Origin: JAUVDZ01 sp042568205
GTDB taxonomy: Bacteria > Patescibacteriota > Gracilibacteria > UBA1369 > PNNO01
Direction: 5' to 3'
Length of the DNA: 64,000 bases
Assembly: GCA_042568205.1 (NCBI GenBank)
Contig: JBHPJE010000004.1
Span: 1 to 64,000 of the forward strand
Made by a program: the position numbers and the translations under genes. The notes below the pieces were generated by a model that saw only the letters and a program-made list of their open reading frames with translations, did no database searches and was not told the DNA's origin. Of this stretch, positions 42,184 through 50,640 are shown one piece after another (position 1 is the first letter of the stretch; each line of letters opens with the position of its first letter).

Positions 42184-43761
42184 ATGAGTAATATAAATTA
42201 TGACATTGTAATTATCGGAGGTGGCACTGCTGGCCTTAAAGCAGCTCTTGAAGCAATTAAATCTGAAGATTTATCTGTTTGTGTTATTTCAAAGGTTCAT
42301 CCTTTAAGGAGCCAATCATGTATGGCTCAGGGTGGTATGAATGCTGCAACTCAAGGTTCTATTGATGCACATATAAGTGACACAATTAAAGGTGGTGATA
42401 ATTTAAGTGATAAAAAGGCTGTTGAGTATTTTTGTGAAGAAGCTCCTAAGGCAATTGAAGAATTAGAAGAAATGGGAATGATCTATAGTCGAAATGAAGA
42501 TGGGACTGTTGCTCAAAGAGCTTTTGGAGGTCAAACAGAAGTTCGTACTTGTTATTCACGTGATTACACGGGGCATAATTTAATTACTACACTTTTCACA
42601 GAGTGCCTAAGATATAACGTTGATTTTTTAAATGAATGGTATGTTCATTCAATAATTGTTGAAGATGGAAATTTGAAAGGTTTAAATGCTTTTGAAATGA
42701 AAAATGGTGAGCTTCATGAAATTCAAGCTAAATCAGTAATTTTAGCTACAGGAGGAGCAGGTCAAATTTACAAGAATAATGTAAATGCCAGTATTTCAAC
42801 AGGAGATGGCATGGCACTCGCCTATCGTGCGGGTTGTGCTTTAAAAGATATTGAATTTGTGCAATTTCATCCAACAACACTTCATCATAAAGCGCTTTTA
42901 ATTTCAGAAGGAACGCGAGGAGAAGGAGCTCATTTGATAAATAAAGATGGGAAACGTTTTATTGATGAATTAGCTCCTAGAGATATCGTTGCAAGAGCAA
43001 TTGAAACAGAGATTGAAGAAGGTAGAGGTATTGATGGTGCTGTCCATCTGGATTTAAGACACTTAGGTGAAGATATTGTATTAGGAAAATTGGCTCAAAT
43101 CCATAAACTTGCTTTAGATTTTGCGGGTATTGATTGTTTAAAGGATCCAATTTCTGTAAAACCAGGTGCTCATTATTTTATGGGAGGTGTTGCTGCCAAT
43201 CATAAATGCGAAACTGAAATTAAAGGATTATTTGCATGCGGTGAATGTGCTTGTGTTGGAATCCATGGAGGCAATAGACTTGGAGGGAATTCTTTAATGG
43301 AAACAGTTGTATTTGGAAAAAAGGCAGGTGAAATGGCATCCAAATATGCTAAAACAATTGAATTCAAGAAAATTAAATCTTCAAAAAGGATAGAGATATT
43401 AGCCGATGTTGAAAATTTAATGAAGGAAGGTTCAGAAAACCAATTTGAGATTAAAAATAAAATGAAAACTGAAATGCTATTAAGTGCAGGAATTTTTAGA
43501 AATAAAGGATCTCTATCAAATGGATTAAGTTGTATAAAAAATTTATACAAGAAGGCTCAAAACATTAGTATTGGAAACGACTCAAAACACTTTAATATGG
43601 CTTTATACAATGCATTTGAGCTTAAAAATATGCTGGACATTTCTAAAGCAATTTTAACAACAGGACTTGATCGTAAAGAAAGCCGAGGTGCTCATTATCG
43701 AACTGACTTCCCTGACAAATTAGAACCAAAACATTCCTTAATTTATTATGGCAAAGATTAA
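42184..43761 (+). CDS. sdhA: Succinate dehydrogenase/fumarate reductase flavoprotein subunit
   Basis: A 525-residue FAD protein. The Rossmann motif is IIGGGTAGLKAA (10-21), and active-site motifs include FVQFHPTTLH, SEGTRGEGA, LAPRDIVARAI (catalytic Arg) and KPGAHYFMGG. In classical SdhA/FrdA, FAD is bound covalently to the His of an RSH motif; here the matching segment is HPLRSQSCMAQGG with Q44, so FAD is probably held non-covalently, as in L-aspartate oxidase. It overlaps sdhB by 14 bases and heads a three-gene operon with sdhB and a CCG-domain gene. NadB is an alternative label, but the operon argues against it. Direction of catalysis is unknown; fumarate reduction is favoured by inference. 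Confidence 0.93.
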   Translation: MSNINYDIVIIGGGTAGLKAALEAIKSEDLSVCVISKVHPLRSQSCMAQGGMNAATQGSIDAHISDTIKGGDNLSDKKAVEYFCEEAPKAIEELEEMGMIYSRNEDGTVAQRAFGGQTEVRTCYSRDYTGHNLITTLFTECLRYNVDFLNEWYVHSIIVEDGNLKGLNAFEMKNGELHEIQAKSVILATGGAGQIYKNNVNASISTGDGMALAYRAGCALKDIEFVQFHPTTLHHKALLISEGTRGEGAHLINKDGKRFIDELAPRDIVARAIETEIEEGRGIDGAVHLDLRHLGEDIVLGKLAQIHKLALDFAGIDCLKDPISVKPGAHYFMGGVAANHKCETEIKGLFACGECACVGIHGGNRLGGNSLMETVVFGKKAGEMASKYAKTIEFKKIKSSKRIEILADVENLMKEGSENQFEIKNKMKTEMLLSAGIFRNKGSLSNGLSCIKNLYKKAQNISIGNDSKHFNMALYNAFELKNMLDISKAILTTGLDRKESRGAHYRTDFPDKLEPKHSLIYYGKD

Positions 43762-44638
43762 AATTCAAAAATTTGATCCTGCAAAAGATGAAAAACCATA
43801 CTTTGAAGAGTATGAGTTTGATTGTGCGCAAAATCAAACAGTTTTAGAACTCTTAAATTGTATAAAAGAAGAAAAAGATCCAACTTTGGGATTTAGGCAT
43901 TCCTGTAAGGCTGGAATTTGCGGTTCTTGTTCAATGCGAATTAATGGACGTGCAAGATTAACATGTAAATTAATGGCTGCAGATGAAGTTGAAAAATTTG
44001 GAGAGATTGTTATACAGCCAATTGGGAATCTTAAAGTTGAAAAAGATTTAATTGTTGATATGGAACCATTTTATAACGAAATGCGAGCAGTTAAACCTTG
44101 GTTTGATAGAGTTACAGGGTCAAAAGTTTTGCCAGAAGATGTTAAAAAAATTGAAAAATCATCTGAGTGTATTTGGTGTGCTGCATGTTTTTCAGATTGT
44201 CCTTCTAGGGACGTTTCAAAAGGTTATTTAGGACCAGCTGCATCAGTTTTAGCCCATAGATATATTGATGATGTTAGAGATGATTCAAAAAGAGAAAGAT
44301 TGTTAAATGTTATTAGAAGGCAACTTTGGGCATGTGCACATTGTGAAAAATCTTCAGAAAACTGCCCGCAAGACATTGAGCCTCAGGAAGTTATCTCCAA
44401 ATTAAGAGAAGAATCAATTAAAGAAGATTTAATTTATAATACTGGTGCTCGGCATGCAAAAACTATAAAAAGACATGTTGAGAAGTATGGTGAAATAGTC
44501 GAATCAAGATTACCATTGGGTGCTTTAGGTCCAATTAAAATATTTAAATTGATGCCTGTTTTGATACGAATGTTATTAAAAGGCATGATCCCTCCCCTAT
44601 TCATTAAAAAAGTTAAAGGATGGAAGAAAAGAAAATAA
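43748..44638 (+). CDS. sdhB: Succinate dehydrogenase/fumarate reductase iron-sulfur subunit
   Basis: A 296-residue protein. The [2Fe-2S] plant-ferredoxin loop has C53, C58, C61 and C73 (CKAGICGSC...LTC). The [4Fe-4S] motif is CIWCAACFSDCP (C141, C144, C147, C151). The third motif reads CAHCEKSSENCP: C196-x2-C199-x6-C206-P, where classical SdhB has C-x5-C-x3-CP for its [3Fe-4S] cluster. The Cys set is thus shifted, with Ser at the third Cys position of a C-x2-C-x2-C-x3-CP frame. Length exceeds E. coli SdhB by about 60 residues, from a C-terminal helical extension. It overlaps sdhA (14 bases) and the CCG gene (19 bases), so the three products should form one complex. Confidence 0.92.
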   Translation: MAKIKIQKFDPAKDEKPYFEEYEFDCAQNQTVLELLNCIKEEKDPTLGFRHSCKAGICGSCSMRINGRARLTCKLMAADEVEKFGEIVIQPIGNLKVEKDLIVDMEPFYNEMRAVKPWFDRVTGSKVLPEDVKKIEKSSECIWCAACFSDCPSRDVSKGYLGPAASVLAHRYIDDVRDDSKRERLLNVIRRQLWACAHCEKSSENCPQDIEPQEVISKLREESIKEDLIYNTGARHAKTIKRHVEKYGEIVESRLPLGALGPIKIFKLMPVLIRMLLKGMIPPLFIKKVKGWKKRK

Positions 44639-45387
44639 AATATGCTTATTTTCCTGGATGTGCATCCAAGCAAATGGCTAAAAAATATAATAATTCAACA
44701 CGTAAAGCATGCGAGGCGCTAGGTATTGAGCTTGTTGATGTCCCTGAATTTAGTTGTTGTGGGGCCGGCGTTGTAAAAGAAGCAGATCATGAGCTAAATG
44801 AATATATGAATGAGCGTAATTTTAAAGTTGCTGATGGATTGGATATTATGACTATTTGTTCTACATGCGTAATTAATCTACGCAAAGACTTATTTAGATT
44901 AAAAGGTGTTGGTAAATATGAAAATTTTAATGTGAAACATTGGCTTTGGGTGTTAAGTGAGGATTTAGGGATAGACAGGCTGCGTGCCTCAATTAAAAAA
45001 CCTCTGACAGGGATTAAAATTGCTACTTACTATGGTTGCCATATAGTTAGACCTTCAAAATTTGTAAAAGATCATCAAAAAACAGATAATCCAAATAATT
45101 TTGAAGAGTTTGTTAAAGCTTTAGGTGCTATTCCGGTTGATCTTCCAACTAAAATGGATTGTTGTGGATTTCATTCAAATCTCGTCGACCCTAAAGGTTC
45201 ACAAAAAATGAGTGAAAAATACTTAAGCGATGCTAATAATCAAAAAGCAGATATAATTATTACGAACTGCCCTTTCTGTCATATGCAATTTGATATTTTC
45301 CAAAAGAAATACAAAATCCCTGTGCTTCATATGAGCGAAGTTCTTTGCATGGCACTTGGGATTCAAAAAACAGCGCCCTATTTCTAG
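44620..45387 (+). CDS. CCG-domain (HdrB/SdhE-type) subunit
   Basis: A 255-residue protein with two full cysteine-rich CCG domains: C14, C47-C48-G and CSTC (about 81-84), then C at YYGC, CCG (MDCCGFHSN) and NCPFC. This is the HdrB fold, which holds noncubane iron-sulfur clusters. The same domain occurs in SdhE of archaeal type-E succinate dehydrogenases, MfrE of Campylobacter-type methylmenaquinol:fumarate reductase and the C-terminal half of TfrB in thiol:fumarate reductase. It replaces the usual membrane anchors SdhC/D, which are absent. There is no transmembrane helix, so electrons may come from quinol at the membrane surface or from thiols. It is translationally coupled to sdhB. Confidence 0.9.
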   Translation: MEEKKIKYAYFPGCASKQMAKKYNNSTRKACEALGIELVDVPEFSCCGAGVVKEADHELNEYMNERNFKVADGLDIMTICSTCVINLRKDLFRLKGVGKYENFNVKHWLWVLSEDLGIDRLRASIKKPLTGIKIATYYGCHIVRPSKFVKDHQKTDNPNNFEEFVKALGAIPVDLPTKMDCCGFHSNLVDPKGSQKMSEKYLSDANNQKADIIITNCPFCHMQFDIFQKKYKIPVLHMSEVLCMALGIQKTAPYF

Positions 45388-45437
45388 AGCGCTGCTATAT
45401 AGGTCACCAATCGACATAGGTCACCAAAGTCGATTGG
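45371..45437. terminator. Hairpins between the convergent CCG and 904-aa genes
   Basis: CAGCGC / GCGCTG (45371-45376, 45389-45394) lies at the end of the CCG gene, and a perfect 9-bp stem CCAATCGAC / GTCGATTGG (45407-45415, 45429-45437) follows. The word ATAGGTCACCAA occurs twice around the second stem. Neither stem has a strong T-run, so termination is presumed from position. Confidence 0.45.
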
Positions 45438-45443
45438 GGTAGG

Positions 45444-48158
45444 TTATTTACGTTTTCTTCTCATCCAAGCACCACCTAATGCTACTCCAATTAATGGAAT
45501 AATCAGTCCAGGACCAGTTTGAGGTGTAGCAGGTGCAGCGTGTAATGGATCACCAGCAGCTACATAAGTTGGAGCTGGCTCACTTGGCTCATCAGGTGCA
45601 GCGCCATGTACAGGGGCTGGAACATCTGGATCAGCTGGTTCAACTCGCGTTCCACCACCAGGTCCATTTCGATCTCTATCATCTGGTGGAGTATAAGCTA
45701 TTGAAGGTGGAGGCTCTTCTTCTTCCGGAGGGGTATAAGATAAAGAAGGTGGAGCGTCCTCTTCTTCAGGAGGTGTATAAGATAAAGAAGGTGGAGCGTC
45801 CTCTTCTTCAGGAGGTATATAAGATAAAGAAGGAGGAGTGTCATTATCTACAGTAACTGTGAATGTATCTAAACAATCTGTAAGTGGTTGTTGAGTTTCT
45901 GGATCTAAAGCAACTACTTCAATTGTCTCAGAATCATTAGTAGTTGGTCTTCCATTCATTAAGACTGTTAAAGCATCTATTGTTAAAGGATTTGCAGAAT
46001 CAAAAGTAATATCTGCATTTCCTGTAGTTGTTGAATAAGTTAAATTTGCCCAAGATCCTTGATCACCATCTATTTCAACAGTTAAAGGTTGATCAACAAA
46101 TCCACCAGCAGGAATAACAAACGCTGCTGATCCTTCTTGATCTGCTTCTGCAGGAGAAACAATACTTAATGATCTACAAACTGGATCTGAAGGTTCCGGA
46201 GCTCTTGAAATTACTATTGAATCAATACATTCTGTCATTGGACGTCCTGTTACTTCCATAGCCTGAACCGTAAGCGTTACAGGATCATCTACATATGGAT
46301 TACCTGATAAACTTACCGTTTTATAATCTGAATAAATATTTGAGTCCTGCCCATCAAATACAAGTGAATCATTTGAAGCAAATATATGATAATTTGCAAC
46401 ATTGTCTGTTCCGGTAACTGTAAATTCTACTTTATCAGTTGTAGGATCAAAATCTTCTGTAATCTCCATATCATCATTAGAAGGCAACGTTATTTCTAAA
46501 AGTGAGCAATTTTCCGGTTCCGGTGCTTTTCTTGTAACTGTAATTTGATCTTTACACTCACCTATTTGATTACCACTGTCATCTACAGCTTGTACAAAAA
46601 CAGTAACTGGTTTATCAAGTTCCGGACCACCACTTAATGATACTGAATTTTGATAAGAAATTACATCAGCGTCTTTACCATCAAATACAAGTGAATCATT
46701 TGAAGCAGAAATTCTATACGCAGTACTTTCGTCTGTCCCGGTTGAAGTAAATTCTACTTTGTCAGTTGCAGGATCAAAATCTTCAGAAATTTCCATACTA
46801 TCTGTTGTAGGTTGGAGAATATCTATAGTTGAGCAATTTGGTTCTGGCTCTGGTGCACAAACTGGGTGAGTATTAAGTACATCTTGCAATATTGAAAGTA
46901 TTGTTGGAGATAGAGTAGTTGATTGTGCATAAGCTATTGTCAAAACACCTTCATTAAAATATACAACAGGGCTGGTAATTGCTGATGCTGATGTTGCACC
47001 TGTAGCGCCAGTTGCATTTCTAATAGCTGTACTTGCTGGAAATAATGATAAAATATCAAAACTTGGATTATTTACAAAAGCTTCAAGTTCTACACATTGA
47101 CAACCAGTAACGTATTCTCCTGCTAAATCCTTTAAATATGCAGTATATTCAGATTCAAGGGTCCCTCCTGCTTCTTGTGTTGATTTATCTATATCACTCA
47201 TAACCTGAGCAACTAATGCTAATAAATTAAATTGGTTATCACATCCAGTACATTCTGCTTGATATTCGACAGCAACTTGCTTTGCTGCTACTAAATTATT
47301 TGTCTGTAAATAAAAGATCTCCTTATAAAGCTTTTCCTTACAAGTTGAAATACAACCCTCTTCAACCATCTTTAACAATACTTCGTTGAATTTGTCCCAA
47401 TTTTTAGCCGTATATGCAGTTTTAAAATCATTAATATAATTATTACATCTTTCTTCTTGTGTTAATGGAGCTTTTTCACAATTTTGAGCATACCAAATGT
47501 TAATACCTGTTGCCATTATTACATCCAATTGTGTCCTAACAGTTGGATGATTCAAATTATTCGCTGCTCCTGCTTTAACTACATCTTGTGTTAAAGCACA
47601 ATAATTTACAGGTTTACAAGATCCTGTTGCACCAACAATATTAGTGAAGATACTCGTATCATTACATGTACATGGTATTGGAATACGTAAAGGATTTTGG
47701 TCCTGACCATAAGTTGGTGTAAGTCCTAAACTTGCATCACAAACGCAAGAGGTTCCGTCAGATACAAGACCCCTGTCTGTAGGACATACCAAAGTGTCTT
47801 TATCACCAGTAACTAAGATTAAACCATCAGCTCCGATACTCTCACCTGAAGTTGTAACACCACTTAAAGTCCTTTCTGCAGGTTTTTCAACGTGTGTAAG
47901 AGTAAACCCTTGAAATCTTTCAGAAGTCTGAGAGTAAATAATCGCACCTACAATGGCAGCAATTACTACTAACACAGCAAAAAATGCAATTATTTTACCA
48001 GTAGTAAAAAATGGCTTTTTTTCTTTTGGAGCTTTTTTAGCCTCGACAGGCTTAGCAACTTCTGCCTTTGGAGCTTCAGGTACAGCAGGAGTAGGTTGAG
48101 TTGTTTCAGCAGGCTTCTTCTCTTCAGGAGAAGAGCTTGAAAGTAAAGGATTTTCCAT
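45444..48158 (-). CDS. Surface protein with N-terminal membrane anchor, Pro/Glu repeat and sortase-like tail (904 aa)
   Basis: Residues 1-50 are Pro/Lys/Glu-rich and cytoplasmic, followed by one membrane helix (about 53-76). The external part has a Cys-rich helical region (about 110-410), then three Ig-like domains each with a Cys pair (about 430-690, phrases like DFDPATDKVEFTSTGTD and its close copy DFDPTTDKVEFTVTGTD). Next come four 14-residue repeats PPSLSYTPPEEEDA (about 775-830), a Pro/Ala linker and the tail TPQTGPGLIIPLIGVALGG...RRKRK. That tail (xPxTG, hydrophobic helix, basic end) has the layout of a cell-wall sorting signal. It is the last gene of the envelope locus and has its own promoter. 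Confidence 0.82.
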   Translation of the reverse strand: MENPLLSSSSPEEKKPAETTQPTPAVPEAPKAEVAKPVEAKKAPKEKKPFFTTGKIIAFFAVLVVIAAIVGAIIYSQTSERFQGFTLTHVEKPAERTLSGVTTSGESIGADGLILVTGDKDTLVCPTDRGLVSDGTSCVCDASLGLTPTYGQDQNPLRIPIPCTCNDTSIFTNIVGATGSCKPVNYCALTQDVVKAGAANNLNHPTVRTQLDVIMATGINIWYAQNCEKAPLTQEERCNNYINDFKTAYTAKNWDKFNEVLLKMVEEGCISTCKEKLYKEIFYLQTNNLVAAKQVAVEYQAECTGCDNQFNLLALVAQVMSDIDKSTQEAGGTLESEYTAYLKDLAGEYVTGCQCVELEAFVNNPSFDILSLFPASTAIRNATGATGATSASAITSPVVYFNEGVLTIAYAQSTTLSPTILSILQDVLNTHPVCAPEPEPNCSTIDILQPTTDSMEISEDFDPATDKVEFTSTGTDESTAYRISASNDSLVFDGKDADVISYQNSVSLSGGPELDKPVTVFVQAVDDSGNQIGECKDQITVTRKAPEPENCSLLEITLPSNDDMEITEDFDPTTDKVEFTVTGTDNVANYHIFASNDSLVFDGQDSNIYSDYKTVSLSGNPYVDDPVTLTVQAMEVTGRPMTECIDSIVISRAPEPSDPVCRSLSIVSPAEADQEGSAAFVIPAGGFVDQPLTVEIDGDQGSWANLTYSTTTGNADITFDSANPLTIDALTVLMNGRPTTNDSETIEVVALDPETQQPLTDCLDTFTVTVDNDTPPSLSYIPPEEEDAPPSLSYTPPEEEDAPPSLSYTPPEEEEPPPSIAYTPPDDRDRNGPGGGTRVEPADPDVPAPVHGAAPDEPSEPAPTYVAAGDPLHAAPATPQTGPGLIIPLIGVALGGAWMRRKRK
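45688..45837. repeat. Tandem 42-bp coding repeat, four copies
   Basis: Units start at 45691, 45733, 45775 and 45817 with an exact 42-base period, encoding 14 residues each (PPSLSYTPPEEEDA type). The two middle copies are almost identical, which suggests recent expansion; copy number may vary between strains. Confidence 0.85.
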
Positions 48159-48208
48159 GTTTATATTTGTTATTTATTTAATTAAAAATGGCACAATACC
48201 ATTAGTAT

Positions 48209-48237
48209 ATTATACCATCTTAGTTGCGTTGCGTCAA
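48209..48237 (-). promoter_or_regulatory. Promoter for the 904-aa gene
   Basis: On the minus strand: TTGACG (48237-48232), 17 bases and TATAAT (48214-48209). An AATGG...CCATT mini-hairpin follows in the leader. Confidence 0.75.
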
Positions 48238-48253
48238 ATTTATTGACTAGTTC

Positions 48254-48367
48254 TTATTGTTGGAATAGAACCGAGATTGCAGGTGCAAAACTTGTAAGCA
48301 TTAGCGAAATAATTGCTAATAATCCCACAATTCGCACTACTTTCTTTTGTCCTTTATTTAAAGCCAT
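48254..48367 (-). CDS. 37-aa membrane microprotein
   Basis: The ATG at 48367 opens a 37-residue frame: MALNKGQKKVVRIVGLLAII at the start and SFAPAISVLFQQ at the end. A basic N-terminus and one hydrophobic helix (about residues 11-34) predict a single-pass membrane peptide or a signal-like peptide. It begins 6 bases after the stop of the 750-aa PKD gene and lies before the promoter of the 904-aa gene, so it belongs to the envelope operon. It is short enough to be missed by automatic gene finding. A good start, tight spacing and a meaningful helix argue that it is real. Confidence 0.65.
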   Translation of the reverse strand: MALNKGQKKVVRIVGLLAIISLMLTSFAPAISVLFQQ

Positions 48368-48373
48368 AATGTA

Positions 48374-50626
48374 TTAGTTAGTTAATTCTCCGGAAACTGT
48401 AATAAATTGAGATGTCACATCAACAACATTTTGTGCATCAGCTATCTCAAGCACTACTTCATATGAACCTGGTGCTTTAAATATATGATTAGGTTTATGC
48501 TGTGTAGATGTTTCTCCATCACCGAAATCCCACTTATACCTTGCTATTGTACCAGTAGAACAAGAAGGATTAAATGTTATATTTAAAGGAGCATCTCCTT
48601 CAGATTTAGAAGGTTCAAAACATGATTTTAATGGCACCTGTCTTACACTAATTAAAATATCAGTAGTTTCCTCAACATTATCATTGGTTCTTACTTTAAC
48701 TTTTGCAGTAAAATTACCTATTTTCCTATATTGATAAGTAACCTGCCCAGTATCACTTCTTTTTGGAGATCCATCTCCAAAGTCCCATTCATAACTAACA
48801 ATTTGACCATCAGCATAAGTCGAGCTGGTTGCGTCAAATTCAACAGTTAAAGGCACTACACCAGAAACTGGTTCTGCTAATAATGTAGCTTGTAAACCAG
48901 GTGATTCTGCTTTAACAAGTAAAGTTTCTTTTCCTTCAAATCCTGCTGAATCTACAACTACTAATGTAACATTATAGCTTCCAACAGTATTGAATGCATA
49001 AGAAGTTGTTTCACCAACAGAATCATAGGCTCCATCACCATCAAAATCCCATTTATAATCAACTATATCATCATCAGGATCTGTACTTGAAGTTGCATCA
49101 AAATTCACTTCAAATGGAACAGTTCCTGTAATGAAATTATCATCTTTATTTGCTTTTTCTGGATTTGTAATCATTACTGCTTCAGGCGAAGAAGGCGCTA
49201 ATTCAACATCAAGCACCATTTCTGATGTAGCAGTTTTATTTTCTTCATCAACAATCGTTAATACTACTTTATATGTACCGGCAGCACTAAATGAATGCTG
49301 AGCAGTTCTTGTTCTAGCTTTTGAAGTACCATCACCAAAATCCCATTCATAATTAGTGATTGTACCAGCAGGGCTTGTAGATTTAGAAGCATCAAAAGTA
49401 TAAGTTTTATCTACATAGAATTTACTTGAATCATCATTTAATATTTCAATTTCTGCATTTGGTAAATTGCTTCCAGAAACTTCAATTTTCTGTTCAGCAA
49501 TTGCATATTCACCTTTTTGATTAGTAACCCGAAGAGTAACATTATATGTACCTAATTGATCGAATGTATGACTAAATACTGGTCCGCCCTCTTCAAATCC
49601 CTGACCATCAATTTCCCAAGCATATGTACTAATTTGACCATCTGGATCCATTGAATCAGATCCATCAAACGTTACCCTTAATGGGGCTTCACCCTCAACA
49701 ACATCTGCAATAATTATTGCAGTAACTGCTTCATCACCAATTGTAACTGTATGTTCAATTGTTTCACTTGATTCAGAACCATCATTTTTATTCTTAAATG
49801 TAAGGATTAATTTAACATCATATCTGCCATCACCTTTTCTTTCGTAAATGTGAGTTTCAAGGCTTGTCCCAGGCCCAGATTGACCATCACCAAAATCCCA
49901 AAAATACGAAATAACATCAAATGCTCGTGAATCATAAGGAAGATTTGAAGCATCAAATGTTACTTCAACCGGAGCAATTAAATTTATTGTTTCTTCAGGG
50001 ATTGTAACAAGGCCTGAAGGTTTTGGTTCTGAAGGAATTTGCTGATTACTAAGATAGAACCAAGCTCCAATCCAAAGTCCAATAATAATTACTAATACTC
50101 CAAATGCACTACCTGCAAGCATGTATCCTCTTTTCTTTGCAAACTTATCCTCTTTTCTAGCCATTAAAGCTTTGAAAATTCCACCAATCGACATAATAAA
50201 TGCTACAAATGCACCAATTCCAAAGAATAAGTTAACAATTGTGATTAATGTGTTAATCAATTGTTGTTGATTGATTCCCAAAGATTGAGCAAGTGCACTT
50301 GATCCTGTTCCAGCTGTTCCAACAAAAACAAAGATTAATACAAGTAGCAGAATTGTTCCGCATCCAAATGTTCCTCCACATCCAATTATCACTTTCTTAT
50401 TTCTAGCTCTTTCTTTTTGAATCATTTCTTCTTTTGTAAGAACTTTTTTTACACCTGGTTTTTGTAGAGGCTGTGGCGCTGGCTTCGCAGGTATTTGTTG
50501 TTGCGGCGCTGGAGCTGGTGGGGGCGTAGGTACCTGCGCTGGTTGCTGAGCTGGTTGCTGCGGTGCAGCTGCTGGCTCAGTGCCAAAATTTGCAGGCTGA
50601 TTATTAGGTTGATTTGTTTCTTCCAT
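48374..50626 (-). CDS. Membrane-anchored protein with six PKD domains (750 aa)
   Basis: The N-terminus is Pro/Gln/Ala-rich and disordered (1-78), followed by three membrane helices (about 79-103, 122-152 and 168-192). The outer part is six PKD domains in tandem (about 215-750), five with the signature YxWDFGDG or a close variant (SYFWDFGDGQSG, NYEWDFGDGTSK, DYKWDFDGDGAY, SYEWDFGDGSPK, RYKWDFGDGETS) and one as TYAWEIDGQG. PKD domains are Ig-like rods used in cell-surface stalks. It follows the 1480-aa gene by 14 bases on the same strand. The predicted form is a stalk outside the cell with a multi-helix base in the membrane. Confidence 0.9.
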   Translation of the reverse strand: MEETNQPNNQPANFGTEPAAAPQQPAQQPAQVPTPPPAPAPQQQIPAKPAPQPLQKPGVKKVLTKEEMIQKERARNKKVIIGCGGTFGCGTILLLVLIFVFVGTAGTGSSALAQSLGINQQQLINTLITIVNLFFGIGAFVAFIMSIGGIFKALMARKEDKFAKKRGYMLAGSAFGVLVIIIGLWIGAWFYLSNQQIPSEPKPSGLVTIPEETINLIAPVEVTFDASNLPYDSRAFDVISYFWDFGDGQSGPGTSLETHIYERKGDGRYDVKLILTFKNKNDGSESSETIEHTVTIGDEAVTAIIIADVVEGEAPLRVTFDGSDSMDPDGQISTYAWEIDGQGFEEGGPVFSHTFDQLGTYNVTLRVTNQKGEYAIAEQKIEVSGSNLPNAEIEILNDDSSKFYVDKTYTFDASKSTSPAGTITNYEWDFGDGTSKARTRTAQHSFSAAGTYKVVLTIVDEENKTATSEMVLDVELAPSSPEAVMITNPEKANKDDNFITGTVPFEVNFDATSSTDPDDDIVDYKWDFDGDGAYDSVGETTSYAFNTVGSYNVTLVVVDSAGFEGKETLLVKAESPGLQATLLAEPVSGVVPLTVEFDATSSTYADGQIVSYEWDFGDGSPKRSDTGQVTYQYRKIGNFTAKVKVRTNDNVEETTDILISVRQVPLKSCFEPSKSEGDAPLNITFNPSCSTGTIARYKWDFGDGETSTQHKPNHIFKAPGSYEVVLEIADAQNVVDVTSQFITVSGELTN

Positions 50627-50640
50627 ATTATTTAAATTAT

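Noticed and set aside
48181..48200. Attenuator in the leader of the 904-aa gene
   Set aside because: The AATGG/CCATT stem has only five pairs and a broken T-run, too weak to claim regulation.
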